Below are positions 35,596 to 46,969 of a stretch of DNA of 64,000 nt, one piece after another. Under the pieces are notes generated by a model. The model searched no databases and was not told where the DNA came from. It was given only the letters and a program-made list of their open reading frames with translations. Within the stretch, counting starts at the first letter, position 1; the number at the start of each line of letters is the position of its first letter. The translations under genes were made by a program, and so were the position numbers. The DNA is taken from NCBI GenBank assembly GCA_030686995.1, contig CM060695.1, forward strand, positions 95,847,371 to 95,911,370, given 5' to 3'. The stretch is from Artemisia argyi (taxonomy: Eukaryota; Streptophyta; Magnoliopsida; Asterales; Asteraceae).

Positions 35596-37304
35596 CTATC
35601 TGTCAATAGCACCACGCTGACTGCTCCATGAGTTGCAGACAGGTACATGATCAACTCTTCCCCTGGTCGGGGTGCGACTAGTGTGGGAAGCGCTGCTATA
35701 TGTTGCTTCCGCTTCCACAGTCCAACGAAAGTTTCCCTTTTTTGTACACTTCGTGAGTGTTTTAAAGAGAGGAAGTGACCTATCCGCTGATTTGGACAGG
35801 AATCTATTCAACCCGGCTAGTTTTCCATTCAGGGACTGGACTTCTTTCAATGTGTGTGGTGAAGGGAGTTGGATGACAGCTTTTATTTTTTCTGGGCACG
35901 GCTTAATGCCATCAGGCTCTATCAAGTATCCGAGGAACATGCCTTCTGTAGTGTCAAAAGTGCACTTCTTAGGATTTAACTTCATGTTGATCCTTCCCTG
36001 CGTCCTGAATGTTTCTTCAATGTCGCGTACCAACTCTTCTTCGGTATGGCTTTTTATGACAAGGTCGTCAACATAGACCTCCAAGTTGTGGCCCACTTGC
36101 TTTTCAAATGCATTATCTACTAATCGCTGGTAAGTGGCGCCTGCATTTTTCAAGCCAAAAGGCATTTTTCTGTAGCAATATACGCCCTGGCTTGTGTGGA
36201 AAGCTGTTTTTTCCTCGTCTTCTTTGGCCATTTAGATTTGATGATACCCTTTGTATGCGTCCAGGAAGCATTTAAAGGGGTATCCACACAATGATTCTAT
36301 CTTCCAGTCTATTTCTGGTAGCGGGTAGCAGTCTTGTGGACATGCTTTGTTGAGATCAATGAAGTCCACACACATCCTCCAGCTACCATCACTTTTTTCA
36401 CCATCACTGGATTAGAGAGCCAGTCATGGTAATAGACCTCTCGCATGATGCCTGCGTCCACAAGCTTGTGTACTTCCTCTAGAATGGCCTTTGCGCGCTC
36501 TGGAGCCTGGCCGCGCTTTTTCTGCCGTACTGGAGGGTATCCTTGTCGGGTCTTCAGCTTGTGTTCTGTAATTAATCGTGGCACGCTAGTCATGTGCTTT
36601 GGTTCCCATGCGAAGATATCTAGATTCCTTTGCAAGAGTGCGCATATGGCTGCTCTGCCTTTGTCAGACAGCGATCCCCCAATCGATACCTCTTGATTTG
36701 GATAATTAGGGTGAATTGCGACCTTCAGGTTTGATACTTTAACTGCGTGCTGTTCTAGAGTGCGTGTCGTCTCACATGTAACCGTGTTGCACTCTTTAGG
36801 TGATGCAGTTGTATTGTAAAGGGTGACAATGCCTCCTTCTACTGGGAATTTGAGCATCCCATGCGCTGTGGACGGCACTGCGCACATGGCTGATATTCCT
36901 GGTCTTCCAATAATGCCATTGTATGGCGAAGGAGATCGGATTACCATAAAATTCATCCAGGCCGTCGTGGAGTGTTGCTTATCACCAACGACCACAAGTA
37001 ATCGTATTTACCCCATGGGCCATATCTTTTCTCCTGTGAAGCCAGTCAACGACGTCGTGGCCGAAATTAACTGACTTCGTATCTCAGGTTTCAACCTTTT
37101 GAAGCAATGTTCATACATGATGTCTGCGAATGCCCCTCCATCAACATACATGCGGTGGATATCGTGACCCCCCGTATTTATCTCGATGGTGAGCGGTTCC
37201 ACTACTGCGTTGTCCGCAGCCAGAGTGGGGAAAGAGATTTCGTTCCCATAAGAAAACTTTTGGCTGACCTTTTGCCTAGTCTTTCGGTGCCATGATTGTA
37301 TCAT
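35596..37304 (-). pseudogene. Tat protease and reverse transcriptase
   Basis: Protease motif YVDGGAFADIMY near 37145 (catalytic Asp retained). A stop near 37005 splits the frame; the chain then runs through GIIGRPGISAM and DAGIMREVYYHDWLSNP. At the T6 run (A6 on the minus strand) 36393-36398 the frame shifts; DGSWRMCVDFIDLNK, a TAA at about 36230 (Gln expected) and MPFGLKNAGATYQRL follow. The active-site box YVDD at 36064-36075 is intact. After SADRSLPLFKTL the frame is lost near 35700. Enzymes that would cut the polyprotein and copy the RNA into DNA in the virus-like particle; not producible as one chain here. Confidence 0.88.
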
Positions 37305-37355
37305 GTAGATTGTGTCAGCCTTGTCCTTAGGTGTCTCTTTCTTGTTCCCATTCTT

Positions 37356-39200
37356 CTATTTGTCTTTTCCCTCCTTGATGTTCTTAACAACGTGATCCAA
37401 TTTGCCTTCTTTCACTAATTTATAAATTAGTTGGCACAATTGGACACACTCGTTGGTGGTGTGACCCTTTTGTCCATGATATTCGCAGTACCCGTTTCCT
37501 ATATGCCGATCCTCTGGGGTGCACATTGGTGGAGGTTTTGTGAAGTTTGCACCTTCTGTCACAAATATCTCCCTTGTAGTCTTCGTTAGTGGAGTGTATT
37601 TGTCGTTATCTCGTCCGCTCCCCTGACTGTGGTAGCTTTTGCTGCGGTTGCTACTCTAGTAATTGGATTGTCTCCTGGGCTGTTCTTGTGACCTATAATT
37701 TGAGTAACCTTTCTTGCTATCCGCAGCGGCTGCTTCCTCTTGGATAAAGGACCTCGTGCGCTTCATCAGTTCATCAAAGGTTTGAGGAACCTTATCATTT
37801 AACCTTCTGATAAGTTCTGGGTTATTGATTCCAGTCATAAACCCTGAGATCTTTAGTATTTTGGGGCATGCCTTGACGTGTATGCATTCATCCTTATAGC
37901 GCTCCACATAAGCGCTTGTGGATTCCCCTTGGCGTTGTTTTACCCTAGCCAGTTCGACAGGGTTCTTGGCGCACTTCTTTCTTTGAGTAAAGTTCAAGCG
38001 AAACGCTTTTCACAACTCTTCAAACCCGCCTATGCTTCTTCATGGCAGCTTACTAAACCAGGTTCGCGCATTCCCCACCAATGTGGAGTTAAACATGTGG
38101 CACCATACAGGTTGTGGCCAATTTTTGATAGTAGCGGCTGATTCGAAAATTTTTAGGTGGTCATCAGGATCACCCGTCCCATCATATGTTTTAACATTGG
38201 CGGGCATGCGCCTTCTCTTATCTTTTGAAAAATTGCTGATGCGCCTCGTGAATGCGTCAACCTTTTGGCGGCGCCAAGGGAGGGATATATCTTCGTCCTC
38301 CTCATCTTGATATCTTCTCTTGGACTTCCAGTGTCCTGTCTCTTTGTCCTCGTTGTCCGAGGAGTCACTTGAGGATGAGCTGACCCTTTTGCGGCGCTTG
38401 CGCTGATTTTCCTCGGAGTCTGAGCTTGAAGGGCTTTCACTTGGGGAGTGCTGTCGCCCAAGCCTATCATGAACTATTCTACTACTAGACCTTGGAGGGC
38501 TTTCGCTTAGTGAGCGATATCGTCCAAGTCTATCCTGAATCCTGCGACTACCAAGCCTAGCGTGGACATTGGTACGCCTTTTATCGTCTTCATGCTCCTC
38601 CGAATACTGCCAATCAGCTGCTTCATTATCAACAACTTTCCTTCCGACCCTAGTGAACACTGGAAGTTGGCGGCTACCCTTTTCGCGCCTGTCCTTCCGA
38701 TAGCGCGGTGAGGATGCTTCATACTCAGGGCCGAAGTTGAGCCGGGCTTGCAAGCTCTGACTTGACCTTCTTTTTGCTTCCTCTTGCATAAGGGCAGCCA
38801 AGGTTTCGTAGTTTTGAGACACAAACTCACTTGGTGCTAATTCAGGCGCGACTCCTTCTAGCGCGAGGATGTCTGTTTCCACATTAGGTCTCCTGTCTTG
38901 ATTAGGCGTACATGGCGGCTCAGTGGTGTCCGCAATGGGCACTGTTTGGTGGGGAGTGGTGAAAAGAGTGCGCTTTAGATCTTCCGCGCTAGTGGTTACC
39001 GTAGTGGCCTGGGTAGTCCCTGTGGGCAGTTCTACCGTTGGAAAGATTAGATCTGGGCTTGATCCTTGGTGCCTGGGCGCACTGGTTGTTCCAGAGGCCT
39101 GCTTAGAGGTCGAATCACCTTGATGTTTCTTCCCCTGAGGGTCACCATGTGTTTTCTTCAACTTCGGAGTCCGCTGGCTTACGTTTCCGTGCTTCGTCAT
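37356..39200 (-). pseudogene. Tat gag
   Basis: Forms the virus-like particle and binds the RNA. I start it at the ATG 39200-39198 (MTKHGNVSQRTP), 30 bases behind the PBS; the open frame upstream of it is LTR sequence. The N-terminal half is low-complexity, with Arg/Ser/Glu-rich repeats (HARLGSRRIQDRLGRY, VHDRLGRQHSPSES). The capsid core follows (MPANVKTYDGTGDPDDHL to GNARTWFSKLP). TGA stops at about 38037 and 38001 interrupt the next block (LNFTQRKKCAKNPVELA to RSFIQEE); both sit where Trp is usual. A zinc knuckle CEYHGQKGHTTNEC lies near 37480-37440. Confidence 0.85.
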
Positions 39201-39230
39201 TCTAGTTTTTAGTGGAATTCTTAGTGTATG

Positions 39231-39250
39231 GTCCCACGGATGGCGCCACT
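39231..39250 (-). other. PBS of the Tat element
   Basis: Reverse strand TGGCGCCATCCGTGGGA, one to two bases after the 5' LTR; the TGGCGCC start is the usual plant Tat/Athila form. Confidence 0.8.
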
Positions 39251-39739
39251 TATTGATACAAAAGTTGAACGTTCCTTGTTTGTGTTCCTGTTCTCGTATC
39301 AATTGGATCTTAATGCTTGAGACCTGCGCACTAAGAAAGCAAACAACACCGTTAGACTTATCGTGGGATTGTCTCCCACAATTATCCTCCAGCGCGATAG
39401 TAAGTAATCGGTTTTAGGGTTATAGTGAAGAGTTAGGGTTTTTAGATTATAACTCAATGAGAGCCGTGATATTTTTTATATAGACATGAAATCCTTGTTG
39501 GTTTTGTGTTCCTTACTCTTCGACGTATCTCGCCTTATCCGGTCTATTGATCTTTATCCCATAAATAAAAGATCATTATCAAGACCATAAATAATGTATT
39601 TGAGTTTGGGCTTTCGTGAGCCCAAATCATTATTATGATAGCCCGAATCATTATTATGATAGCTCACACGTGATGGGCTTGGATATTAGTAGTGTCCATT
39701 GGTCGGGTTCATGACCCGGGTGCGGACTATGCGTTATCA
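39251..39739 (-). repeat. 5' LTR of the Tat element
   Basis: 489 bp, nearly identical to 29098-29586. Next to the PBS and gag start. Confidence 0.92.
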
Positions 39740-39744
39740 GGTAC

Positions 39745-40224
39745 CTTGTAATTAATATCAGTGAGAACAATGTTCTTGGTTACATGATTTTTTGTGATAA
39801 AACTTTTACAGATGATGATAATTTGAAGCTGAAATAAATTTGATTAATCAAATTATTTACATAGAAATTGTATGGTACCCGTGAGATGTTAAGGTAATAT
39901 ATGACCGATGGTCGAAAATAGTATGAATTTAAAAGGTCAAAGTGGTTGAAAATGACTTATAGTCGCAAGTACACAGTTGTGATAAATTCGTTATACTTTA
40001 TCCAAAATAAAAGTCTAATACTTTGTAAGGAATAAAATTTTCACCACATAATTATTAAGCATGATATTCTATTACAAAAATATTTTTACAAGATCATATT
40101 GTAAAAACTATCTACATTATGATAAATTCACGTATATGCACATTCTATATTCTTTTTAACTTGTTGATTGATATGATTAAGAAGTTTGGAAATTGCATTG
40201 TATCACTTAGTTGAGTAGATAATA
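39745..40224. other. AT-rich DNA, probably the interrupted Helitron body
   Basis: This continues the sequence broken at 29097 by the Tat insertion. No gene or further motif is recognisable. Confidence 0.35.
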
Positions 40225-40287
40225 TTTGTAAAGTGCAAATGGCACAAAAATATACTAAATTTAGGGTTCATTTCTAATCAAGGTATT

Positions 40288-40311
40288 TGATGAGTGCTTA
40301 AATACTCATCA
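40288..40311 (+). other. Terminal stem-loop at the LTR start
   Basis: TGATGAGT (40288-40295) pairs with ACTCATCA (40304-40311) around an 8-base loop. A matching palindrome starts the related block at 22864-22841. Confidence 0.6.
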
Positions 40312-40459
40312 TTTTTGGTCAAATCTGAACTGCAAAACATATAAAAACACTCAGTAATGCATCAAAATACTGAAAATATTTCAAAATTGTATTTTATACG
40401 TTTTAGATGCAAAATGAGCAAAAACAAATGAAAAACGTACAAAGTTTGCAAAATTGGCA

Positions 40460-40930
40460 GTTTCAGTCCCCCAACTTTCATAAAATTACAAAACTAGTCC
40501 CTGGATATTCAAAATATGGAAAATTATCACCAAAGGTCCTTTTAAAATCATAAGTTGTCATATTTTGTCCTTTGGTGAAAAATTGGAAAAGTTTTGAGAA
40601 TTTACAGTTTTGGTCCCTGGAGTTTTTGATTTTCGCAGATTTGGTCCCTGGTGGGATATTTTTGGATGAAAAATCATTTTTAGTCCTTGGAAGTTCAAAA
40701 ATGTTCAAATTTGGTCCTTGGATAAAAGTTTTTTACAGTTTGACAAAAATGACCCCTAAACTTTCGCATTTTGCAATTTTGGTCCTCGGGGTTTCAAATT
40801 TTGGAAAAGTGTAATTTTGGTCTTTCTATTACTCACATATGGTAAAAATGGTTTTTATGATAACTTTTGAATCATGCCATAACAGGTCCCTCACTTTTGC
40901 AAAATTACAAAATTGGTCCTTGTTAAATAC
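40460..40930 (+). repeat. Diverged GGTCCCTGG box array in U3
   Basis: About thirteen boxes of the type TTGGTCCCTGG, TAGTCCTTGG or CAGTCCCCC, spaced 25-45 bp, each within A/T-rich spacers (for example 40495, 40611, 40641, 40681, 40712, 40781, 40914). They lie upstream of the TATA box. Confidence 0.6.
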
Positions 40931-41361
40931 AAAACCAAACGGACCTATTTTTACCACCCAAAAATAAAACCAATTCCAAACCCAATCCAACCTGATCCAC
41001 AACACAACCCCCAAGCCCATTTCCATCAAAAGCCCACTACCCTTTTAATACCACCCAACCCTAGGTCAAAGAGTCAACAAAGCAGGGTCAAACAAAACAG
41101 TCAACACACCACCATCCCCTACCTCCCCGTTTTTCTGCAACTGTGTTCCCCCCTCCTCCAAATTCTTCACCAACTCACCAACTATAATTAAGACCCTCAC
41201 CTACACCCATACATCCCCCCTCCTCATAAATGTACCCACCAAACCCCACCAATTGCCCCAAAAACGTTTTCCCACCAAAACAGTTTGAATGGCTGAGATC
41301 ATCTAAAGCCAATCCAACGGCTCAGAGAGGTGTGGGAAAGAAAGAGAAACTTCTCAGGGCC

Positions 41362-41369
41362 TATAAAAG
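41362..41369 (+). promoter_or_regulatory. TATA box of the solo LTR
   Basis: TATAAAAG in GGGCCTATAAAAGTAAAG, followed by a purine-rich leader. Good match to a plant TATA context. Confidence 0.6.
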
Positions 41370-42541
41370 TAAAGAAAAAGATGAAGAGAAAGTAGTGAGC
41401 AGTAGAGTAGTAATTAGTTGTAGTGTAACTTAGTTTTTTAGAGTTTAGTTAATTTCTATTGTATTTTAAAGCTCCCAAGTAATGTTTCAAGTATTCTCAG
41501 TGTATGTTGAATCTATTTCAAGTATCAATTAAAGTATTTTATTTATATTCAGATTGTGCAAAGTTTTACTCCAAATTCTCATAATTGGTTTACAGTTAAT
41601 GATTGTTGTTGTTATGGACTGAAGTAGATCACTTAAGCTCCTAGAAAGCTTTCAAAAGCTTTTAGTAACTCTAAAACTCAGATTAAGTTCAATAAATCAA
41701 AAGCACCAAAAATTTGAGATAAATAGTTTAGGAAATAAAAAATTCAGGTTGAAGGTTGATTGATGCAAGACTCAAGGTTGAATTGGTATGATCTTGGTTT
41801 AGAGTCTCAGGGAGACAGTAGGTAAAGAGTGAGTGTTCCATCTTTGGTTTTGAGCCATGGCTGTTGTAAGTTCCTTTCCAATTTCCTTTTATATAAATGC
41901 TCATTTTTAGTAATCTGTAGTTATAATTGTTTTTAGTGGTTGGTAACTGTTTATTTATGCTCATCTTAGGCTAGTATAATGTTTAGAATCAGTTTAATGG
42001 ATTAGTTGTTTCATTAGTTTCATTAAATCTTCAATTTCAGTTTATGAGGGGGTGTTTGGTTTAACCTGTTCACCTAGGTCCTGCTTGGAATTATGGTTCA
42101 TGGTTGTTGTAGAATGTTAGTTTAGGTATAAACAAGTGTAATCTACCATAAACTTGGTTACTTTTTGTTTGAAAGTCAAAATCTCATTGCAAAACCCACA
42201 ACAGTCCACTGAGTGGATCTGTTGGTAACCATTCTCACCCATTTGGTTTAAAACTTGTGCATTAACCTTAATTTGGCCTTAAATTAACATATTACAACTT
42301 ATTTGGTCCATTAGAATCATCACAAGTTTATATAAGTCAAAATTATGAGTTCAAGTGAAAAAGTCAAATGTGCATTTTCAGATTTTTCCTATATTTCAAA
42401 GATTTGTTTTGATTTATGTGTGTTGATTTAGATTGTGAGACTTGTTTCTACTTATTGTCTACCACCTCATCTTTGATATCCCATGGTCATTTCATTTTTA
42501 TGATTTTTTATTGTGGTGTCCACACCTGATCAAAGTAGGCT

Positions 42542-42928
42542 GCAGGGCATATGCATGCCCTGCTACACAGACATCAGCCCAACTCCCTTACTTTCAATGC
42601 ACCCACAGGCCTACATAGTGGGCCCCACAATGAGCTTATTGGCTTATTGAGAAGCCAATAAGCTCATCTTCAGGTTCCAAGGTTTAGTTTGAGGTTTGTA
42701 CCTCACTTGCTAGGGCTGCATTGCCCTTGAACCTTGTCCCACTTCACTGACCTGTGTTTCTTTTGGGATTGCTAAATCAGCTTATTTGGCTTATCCTGAG
42801 GGCTTAACTTGTTCCTTCCAACTTATTTTGGTCCTTTTAACTTATTTGTAGCTTATTTTACCTTTGTGGGCCCCTCTAGCTGCCCACATCAGCTTTTGCT
42901 CTTGACAGTTGACCAAAGTCAACTGTCA
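42542..42928 (+). other. Three perfect stem-loops in the LTR leader
   Basis: Arms: GCAGGGCA 42542-42549 with 42556-42563; ATGAGCTTATTGGCTT 42630-42645 with its exact complement 42652-42667 (6-base loop); TGACAGTTGAC 42903-42913 with 42918-42928 (CAAA loop). All lie downstream of the TATA box and so would be in the transcript. Confidence 0.85.
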
Positions 42929-44960
42929 CTCCAATAAGCTTGTAAATTGCTTAATTTTAAGTTCCACCAAAGTTGTTTTTATTAAAGTTTCATGTTTTTA
43001 GTTGTAAAATAGTTTTCCAAAAAGAAAATTCAGAAAATCCAAAGTAATTTTAAGTGATAGTTTCTATTTAATTTTATTTAAATTTTAATTTTAATTTTTG
43101 TATTTTTTTTAAGTACTTAGCTATTTGATATTTTTCTTAAATTCCAAATATATTAAAGTATTTATAGTAATTTTTTAAGATTTTTATTTTATAATTTAGT
43201 ATTTATTAGAATTAATCTTAGTTTTATTAACAATTAATTAATATTAAGTATTAAATAGCATAATTAGTTTTTATTAAATAAAACCTAGTTTTTATATTTT
43301 TCCTAGCTTTTATATAATATAATATAATTTTAGAAATTTTCTTATAATTTTTACTGTTCATTTACTATTTTTTATAATTTAAATTAGTTTATTTAGGTAA
43401 TTAATGTTTAATTAGTAATTAATTAATAGAAAAATCATAAAAAGACAAAAATATTTATTTTCAATTTTTATACTTTCTTCAAGTTCATTTTATGTTTTGG
43501 AAATTATTTTTGCAAGTTTTTAGTTTAATTTGTAGTGTTTATCATTTTTAGTTTATTTAAATTAGGTTTAATTTACTTTTTTAAATAGTTTTAATTAATT
43601 AAATAAGTATTTAAATATTAAAATAATCATTTTAATAATTTCATTTTCATTTTAAATTTTCTTTTTATTTTAAGTTTGTAAAAGTGTCATTTTCACCCCC
43701 TGGGGGTTTTCAGATTTCCGTTTTCACTTTTTATTTTGTACGTTTACGTTTTATTTAAACGTGAACGTACGCGTTTTAGGTTTTAAACGTTTCTGGTTTT
43801 TCTGACTTTTCAGTCTTGTTAATATAGTGTATTTAAGCTATTTTCTTTTATATTCTAGTAGTGTAATCATCACAACTCACTTATACCCCTTCCTGTCCAG
43901 ATTCACCCGATCACATAACCGTTTGTTAACCATCACACCTCGTCGGGACATAACGACCCGGGGAAACCACTATATTCCGCGGAGCATTGACTCTAGGCTG
44001 TTTGACTTTGTTGACCATTCTTTGGTCAATATAAGTTGACGGTTTAGCATCAATCAGTATTATTCTTTTTTTCTTATAAAAAGGTACTCAACAATTTTTT
44101 TGACGGATTTAGGTTCTTTTACTAATGTTCGTTAACTCACTTCGTTAATAAATAACATGTTTGGTTATCGAATTCGTATAATCATTTCATGCAACATAAA
44201 AAAAATATATCGATTTTTTTTTACATGTTTAGTCCAAGAATTCGTATAATCATTTCATGCAACATCCAAAAACTTTTGAAAATTCTTTTCGAAAATTTTG
44301 AAAATTATTTTCGAACTTTTGAAAATTCTTTTCAAAAATTTTGAAAAAAATTTTGAAAATTTAGAAAATTTTTGAAAATTTAGAAAAATTTCTTTCAAAT
44401 TTGTATTTTTTTCAAACATTGTTACAAATTTTTCAAAATTATCAAAAAAAAAAAAAAAAAAAAAAAAATTCAAAATTTTCAAAAAGAATTTTCAAATTTT
44501 TTTTTCAAACTTTGTCAAAATTTTGGAAACGATTTTTTTTCAAACTTTGTCAAAAATATTTCAAAATTTTCGAAAAGAATTTTCTAAATTTTTGAAAAGA
44601 ATTTTCAATTTTTTTTTTCAAAATTTTTGAAAAGAATTTTCAAAAATTTTCGAAAAGATTTTTCAAAATTTTTTGGATGTTGCATGGAATGATTATACGA
44701 ATTCGAGGATCAAACATGTAAAAAAAATTAGAAAATTTTTATGGATGTTGCATGAAATGATTATACGAATTCGAGGACCAAGCATGTAATTTACTAACGA
44801 AGTAAGTTAATGAACATTAGTAAAAAACCAAAATTCGCAAAAAAAAATTGTTGGGTACCTTTTTATGTAAGAAAAAATAAGAGTACCTTGATTGGAAATG
44901 GATTATAAGTTTGGTATATTTTTGTGCCATTTGCGCTATTTGCAAATGAAAAGAAAAATC

Positions 44961-45353
44961 AGATGTTCAAAAATCATACGTACAAAATTAGTTACAAAAA
45001 ATATTAATTTTGAAGCTTAGTTAGATATAGTACAATAACTTTAGTAATGATGTAACATAATTACATAATTGATTATATGAACTTGTGCTACAAAAAAAAA
45101 AAAATATTAAAATGTATATTATATTGTATTTATATTGGAACCGACACATTTATATGTTTAGCCAAAACAATATCATTGAAACTAAAGAAAAAATGATAGG
45201 TTATCAATGGTGATGATCCATCCCTTGCAAAGTACCTAAACTTTGCAAAGCCTAAAAAGAAATTTGGTGCTGCCATGTGTTCCCGCTCTTTTTCCCCCCA
45301 AAGGATAGTTATGTAATTTTGTGTCCTCCCACTATATACTCTTTCTTGCCTTT
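44961..45353. other. AT-rich spacer before the Athila element
   Basis: No gene or repeat recognised. Confidence 0.4.
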
Positions 45354-46799
45354 TGATGAGGCAAAAAATGAACCGTTTTTAGGGGGTCATTTAAGCCCGG
45401 AATTGAATTTATTTGATCAAATATTGCCCTAAATCGTTCCTTTTGTGATTTTAGGTACTTTTGGAGTGAATTCTAGAAAAGGAAACATTTTGGACGTTTT
45501 TGGAGCATAAAAGTGAAGAAAACGGCAAAGTCTTAATTTTCCTTGCTGGGAACAGTACCTGACGGCGTCACAAGATCCTTAATGACGGCGTCAAGAGTAA
45601 TACAAGAGGTGGATGTGGAAAATACACGTGACGATCCAGAAAGTTTTACACTAAGGTCATGACGGCGTCACCATAGGCCGTCATGGTCCAATTACATGTG
45701 ACGGCCCAGAGTAGAAGTACACATGACGGCGTCAAATCTGGATCTAGGCAATCCGATATCACTATGGGTTGCGAGTTGACAGCGTCAAATATTTCTTCTT
45801 GACGCCGTCAGCCTGTATAATCTATATATAGTTTTGCAATTTTCATTCATTAATGTGTAACTTTAGAGGGTATAACTTTGGAGAAACCATAGCTCGAATA
45901 TTGCTGCTCTTTCAAGGGTTTTTACCCTTTGAAACCTCTCATGTTCAATTGAGATAAGTATCATTTCAATTCATTCAATATGTCTATGTGTTGTTTGAAT
46001 ATATCTTACGCTTGTCTTGAATTTAACATGTTAGGCTAGATCTCTTGTGTGTTTGCTTAGATGTAGTGAAACCTAGATGTTGATTATGGGTTGATTGTTT
46101 GTTTATAGTTGTTACGGATGAATGATTTCGATGTTAGGCTTAAGAAAACTGGCAGACTTCCATAGGGTAACATGCTTGAACGTCTTAAGAAATATGAACC
46201 AATGCGTACTAGGTTATTATGGTTGTATTTAATGCATGAGCGAATTCTAATGATCCCATGTTAGGAGCTTCTTGAAGGCTTGATATAGGAGTGAAGTAGG
46301 AGCTTATAGAGTTGGGGAAGTACGTACGCCACCCCACGAATTGTATTAAGGAATATAACCCGTCATCCATGCAATTGTAACAAATTATCAACCTGTAAAA
46401 GATATCTAGGGAGTAATGAAATCTAAGTAAACACAACTTTCCCCATTATTGTTCATACCATATTAGTAATTAGCTTTATTTTCATTTTTTTATTTTATTT
46501 TGATTGCATCTTTAGTTATTGGGTTAGTTGACTAGCAACTAATTCCGCCCACTCTTCAAAAAATCGAGATTTTTAATTGCTTTCATAATAATATAAAAAT
46601 ACAAAAAGAATCATCCCTCACCTCTAGACCTAGTTTTTAGGCTTTCTAATCCTAGCGACACTATTCTTAAGTTGAACGATCAATCACTCGGTACTTGTCA
46701 CTATACTATACTACAACGATCAGGTACACTGCCTGGTGGGGGCTGTAAGCTTCTCGAGATCCCTCGAGAGGTAAAGCCTGGTGCGATTCCCACGTATCA
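45354..46799 (+). repeat. 5' LTR of the Athila element
   Basis: 1446 bp, TGATGAGG to CGTATCA. Contains the TGACGGCGTCA array, a TATA box (CTATATATAG near 45822-45831), and near its end a stem-loop TCTCGAG/CTCGAGA (about 46752-46769). Confidence 0.92.
45560..45810 (+). promoter_or_regulatory. TGACG-S-CGTCA palindrome array in U3
   Basis: Six 11-mers at 45560, 45583, 45660, 45724, 45777 (one mismatch) and 45800, plus partial copies at 45629, 45677 and 45699. Each is an inverted repeat of TGACG with a 1-bp spacer (G or C). TGACG is the core bound by plant TGA-type bZIP factors. The array ends about 12 bp before the TATA box. A copy is present in the 3' LTR (55058-55308). Confidence 0.75.
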
Positions 46800-46805
46800 A
46801 GTTTT

Positions 46806-46823
46806 TGGCGCCACAGCCCGGGA
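46806..46823 (+). other. PBS of the Athila element
   Basis: TGGCGCCACAGCCCGGGA, six bases after the LTR end. Confidence 0.75.
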
Positions 46824-46969
46824 AATAGTTATTGTCTAGGTTAGGATTTCTTTTTATTAGGTCTACTTGCTATATTCCTTTCTAGCAAGATTTTATTTTT
46901 ATTGTTAGGTTTTCTTTAGTCTATCTTATTTCTTCGTATCTTTGTTCGTAACCTTCACCATCCGCCATC

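Larger units (their letters stand above)
40288..44056 (+). mobile_element. Long solo LTR (3769 bp) with GTATT target duplication
   Basis: Starts TGATGAGT and ends CAATCA. Flanks are GTATT at 40283-40287 and 44057-44061, a perfect duplication, and the flanking foldback arm closes up when the block is removed, which confirms the boundaries. U3 holds an array of GGTCCCTGG boxes (40460-40930), then a TATA box at 41362, then a 2.7-kb transcribed part with strong stem-loops. No PBS, gag or pol, hence solo LTR. The last 200 bp resemble the LTR end at 19050-19250, and the start resembles the minus-strand block starting at 22864. No coding capacity. Confidence 0.85.
40225..44960. mobile_element. Foldback element, split by a 3.77-kb solo LTR
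   Basis: The left arm is 40225-40287 plus 44062 to about 44280; the right arm is about 44670-44960. Read across the insertion, the left arm (GCAAATGGCACAAAAATATA, CTAATCAAGGTA, AAAAAGGTACTCAACAA, ATTCGTATAATCATTTCATG) matches the reverse complement of the right arm. The centre (44270-44690) is made of GAAAATTTT-type units that can also self-pair. Net length is about 1 kb. Superfamily not determined. Confidence 0.75.

Noticed and set aside
33957..38310. Plus-strand ORFs of 83-141 codons opposite gag-pol
   Set aside because: Shadows of the minus-strand Tat polyprotein; no homology of their own, unlike the antisense gene at 29996-32702.
39201..39302. N-terminal extension of the Tat gag ORF
   Set aside because: This part overlaps the LTR and PBS; the ATG at 39198-39200 fits better.
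44255..44595. Phe/Lys/Asn-rich ORFs on both strands
   Set aside because: By-products of the GAAAATTTT units in the centre of the foldback element.
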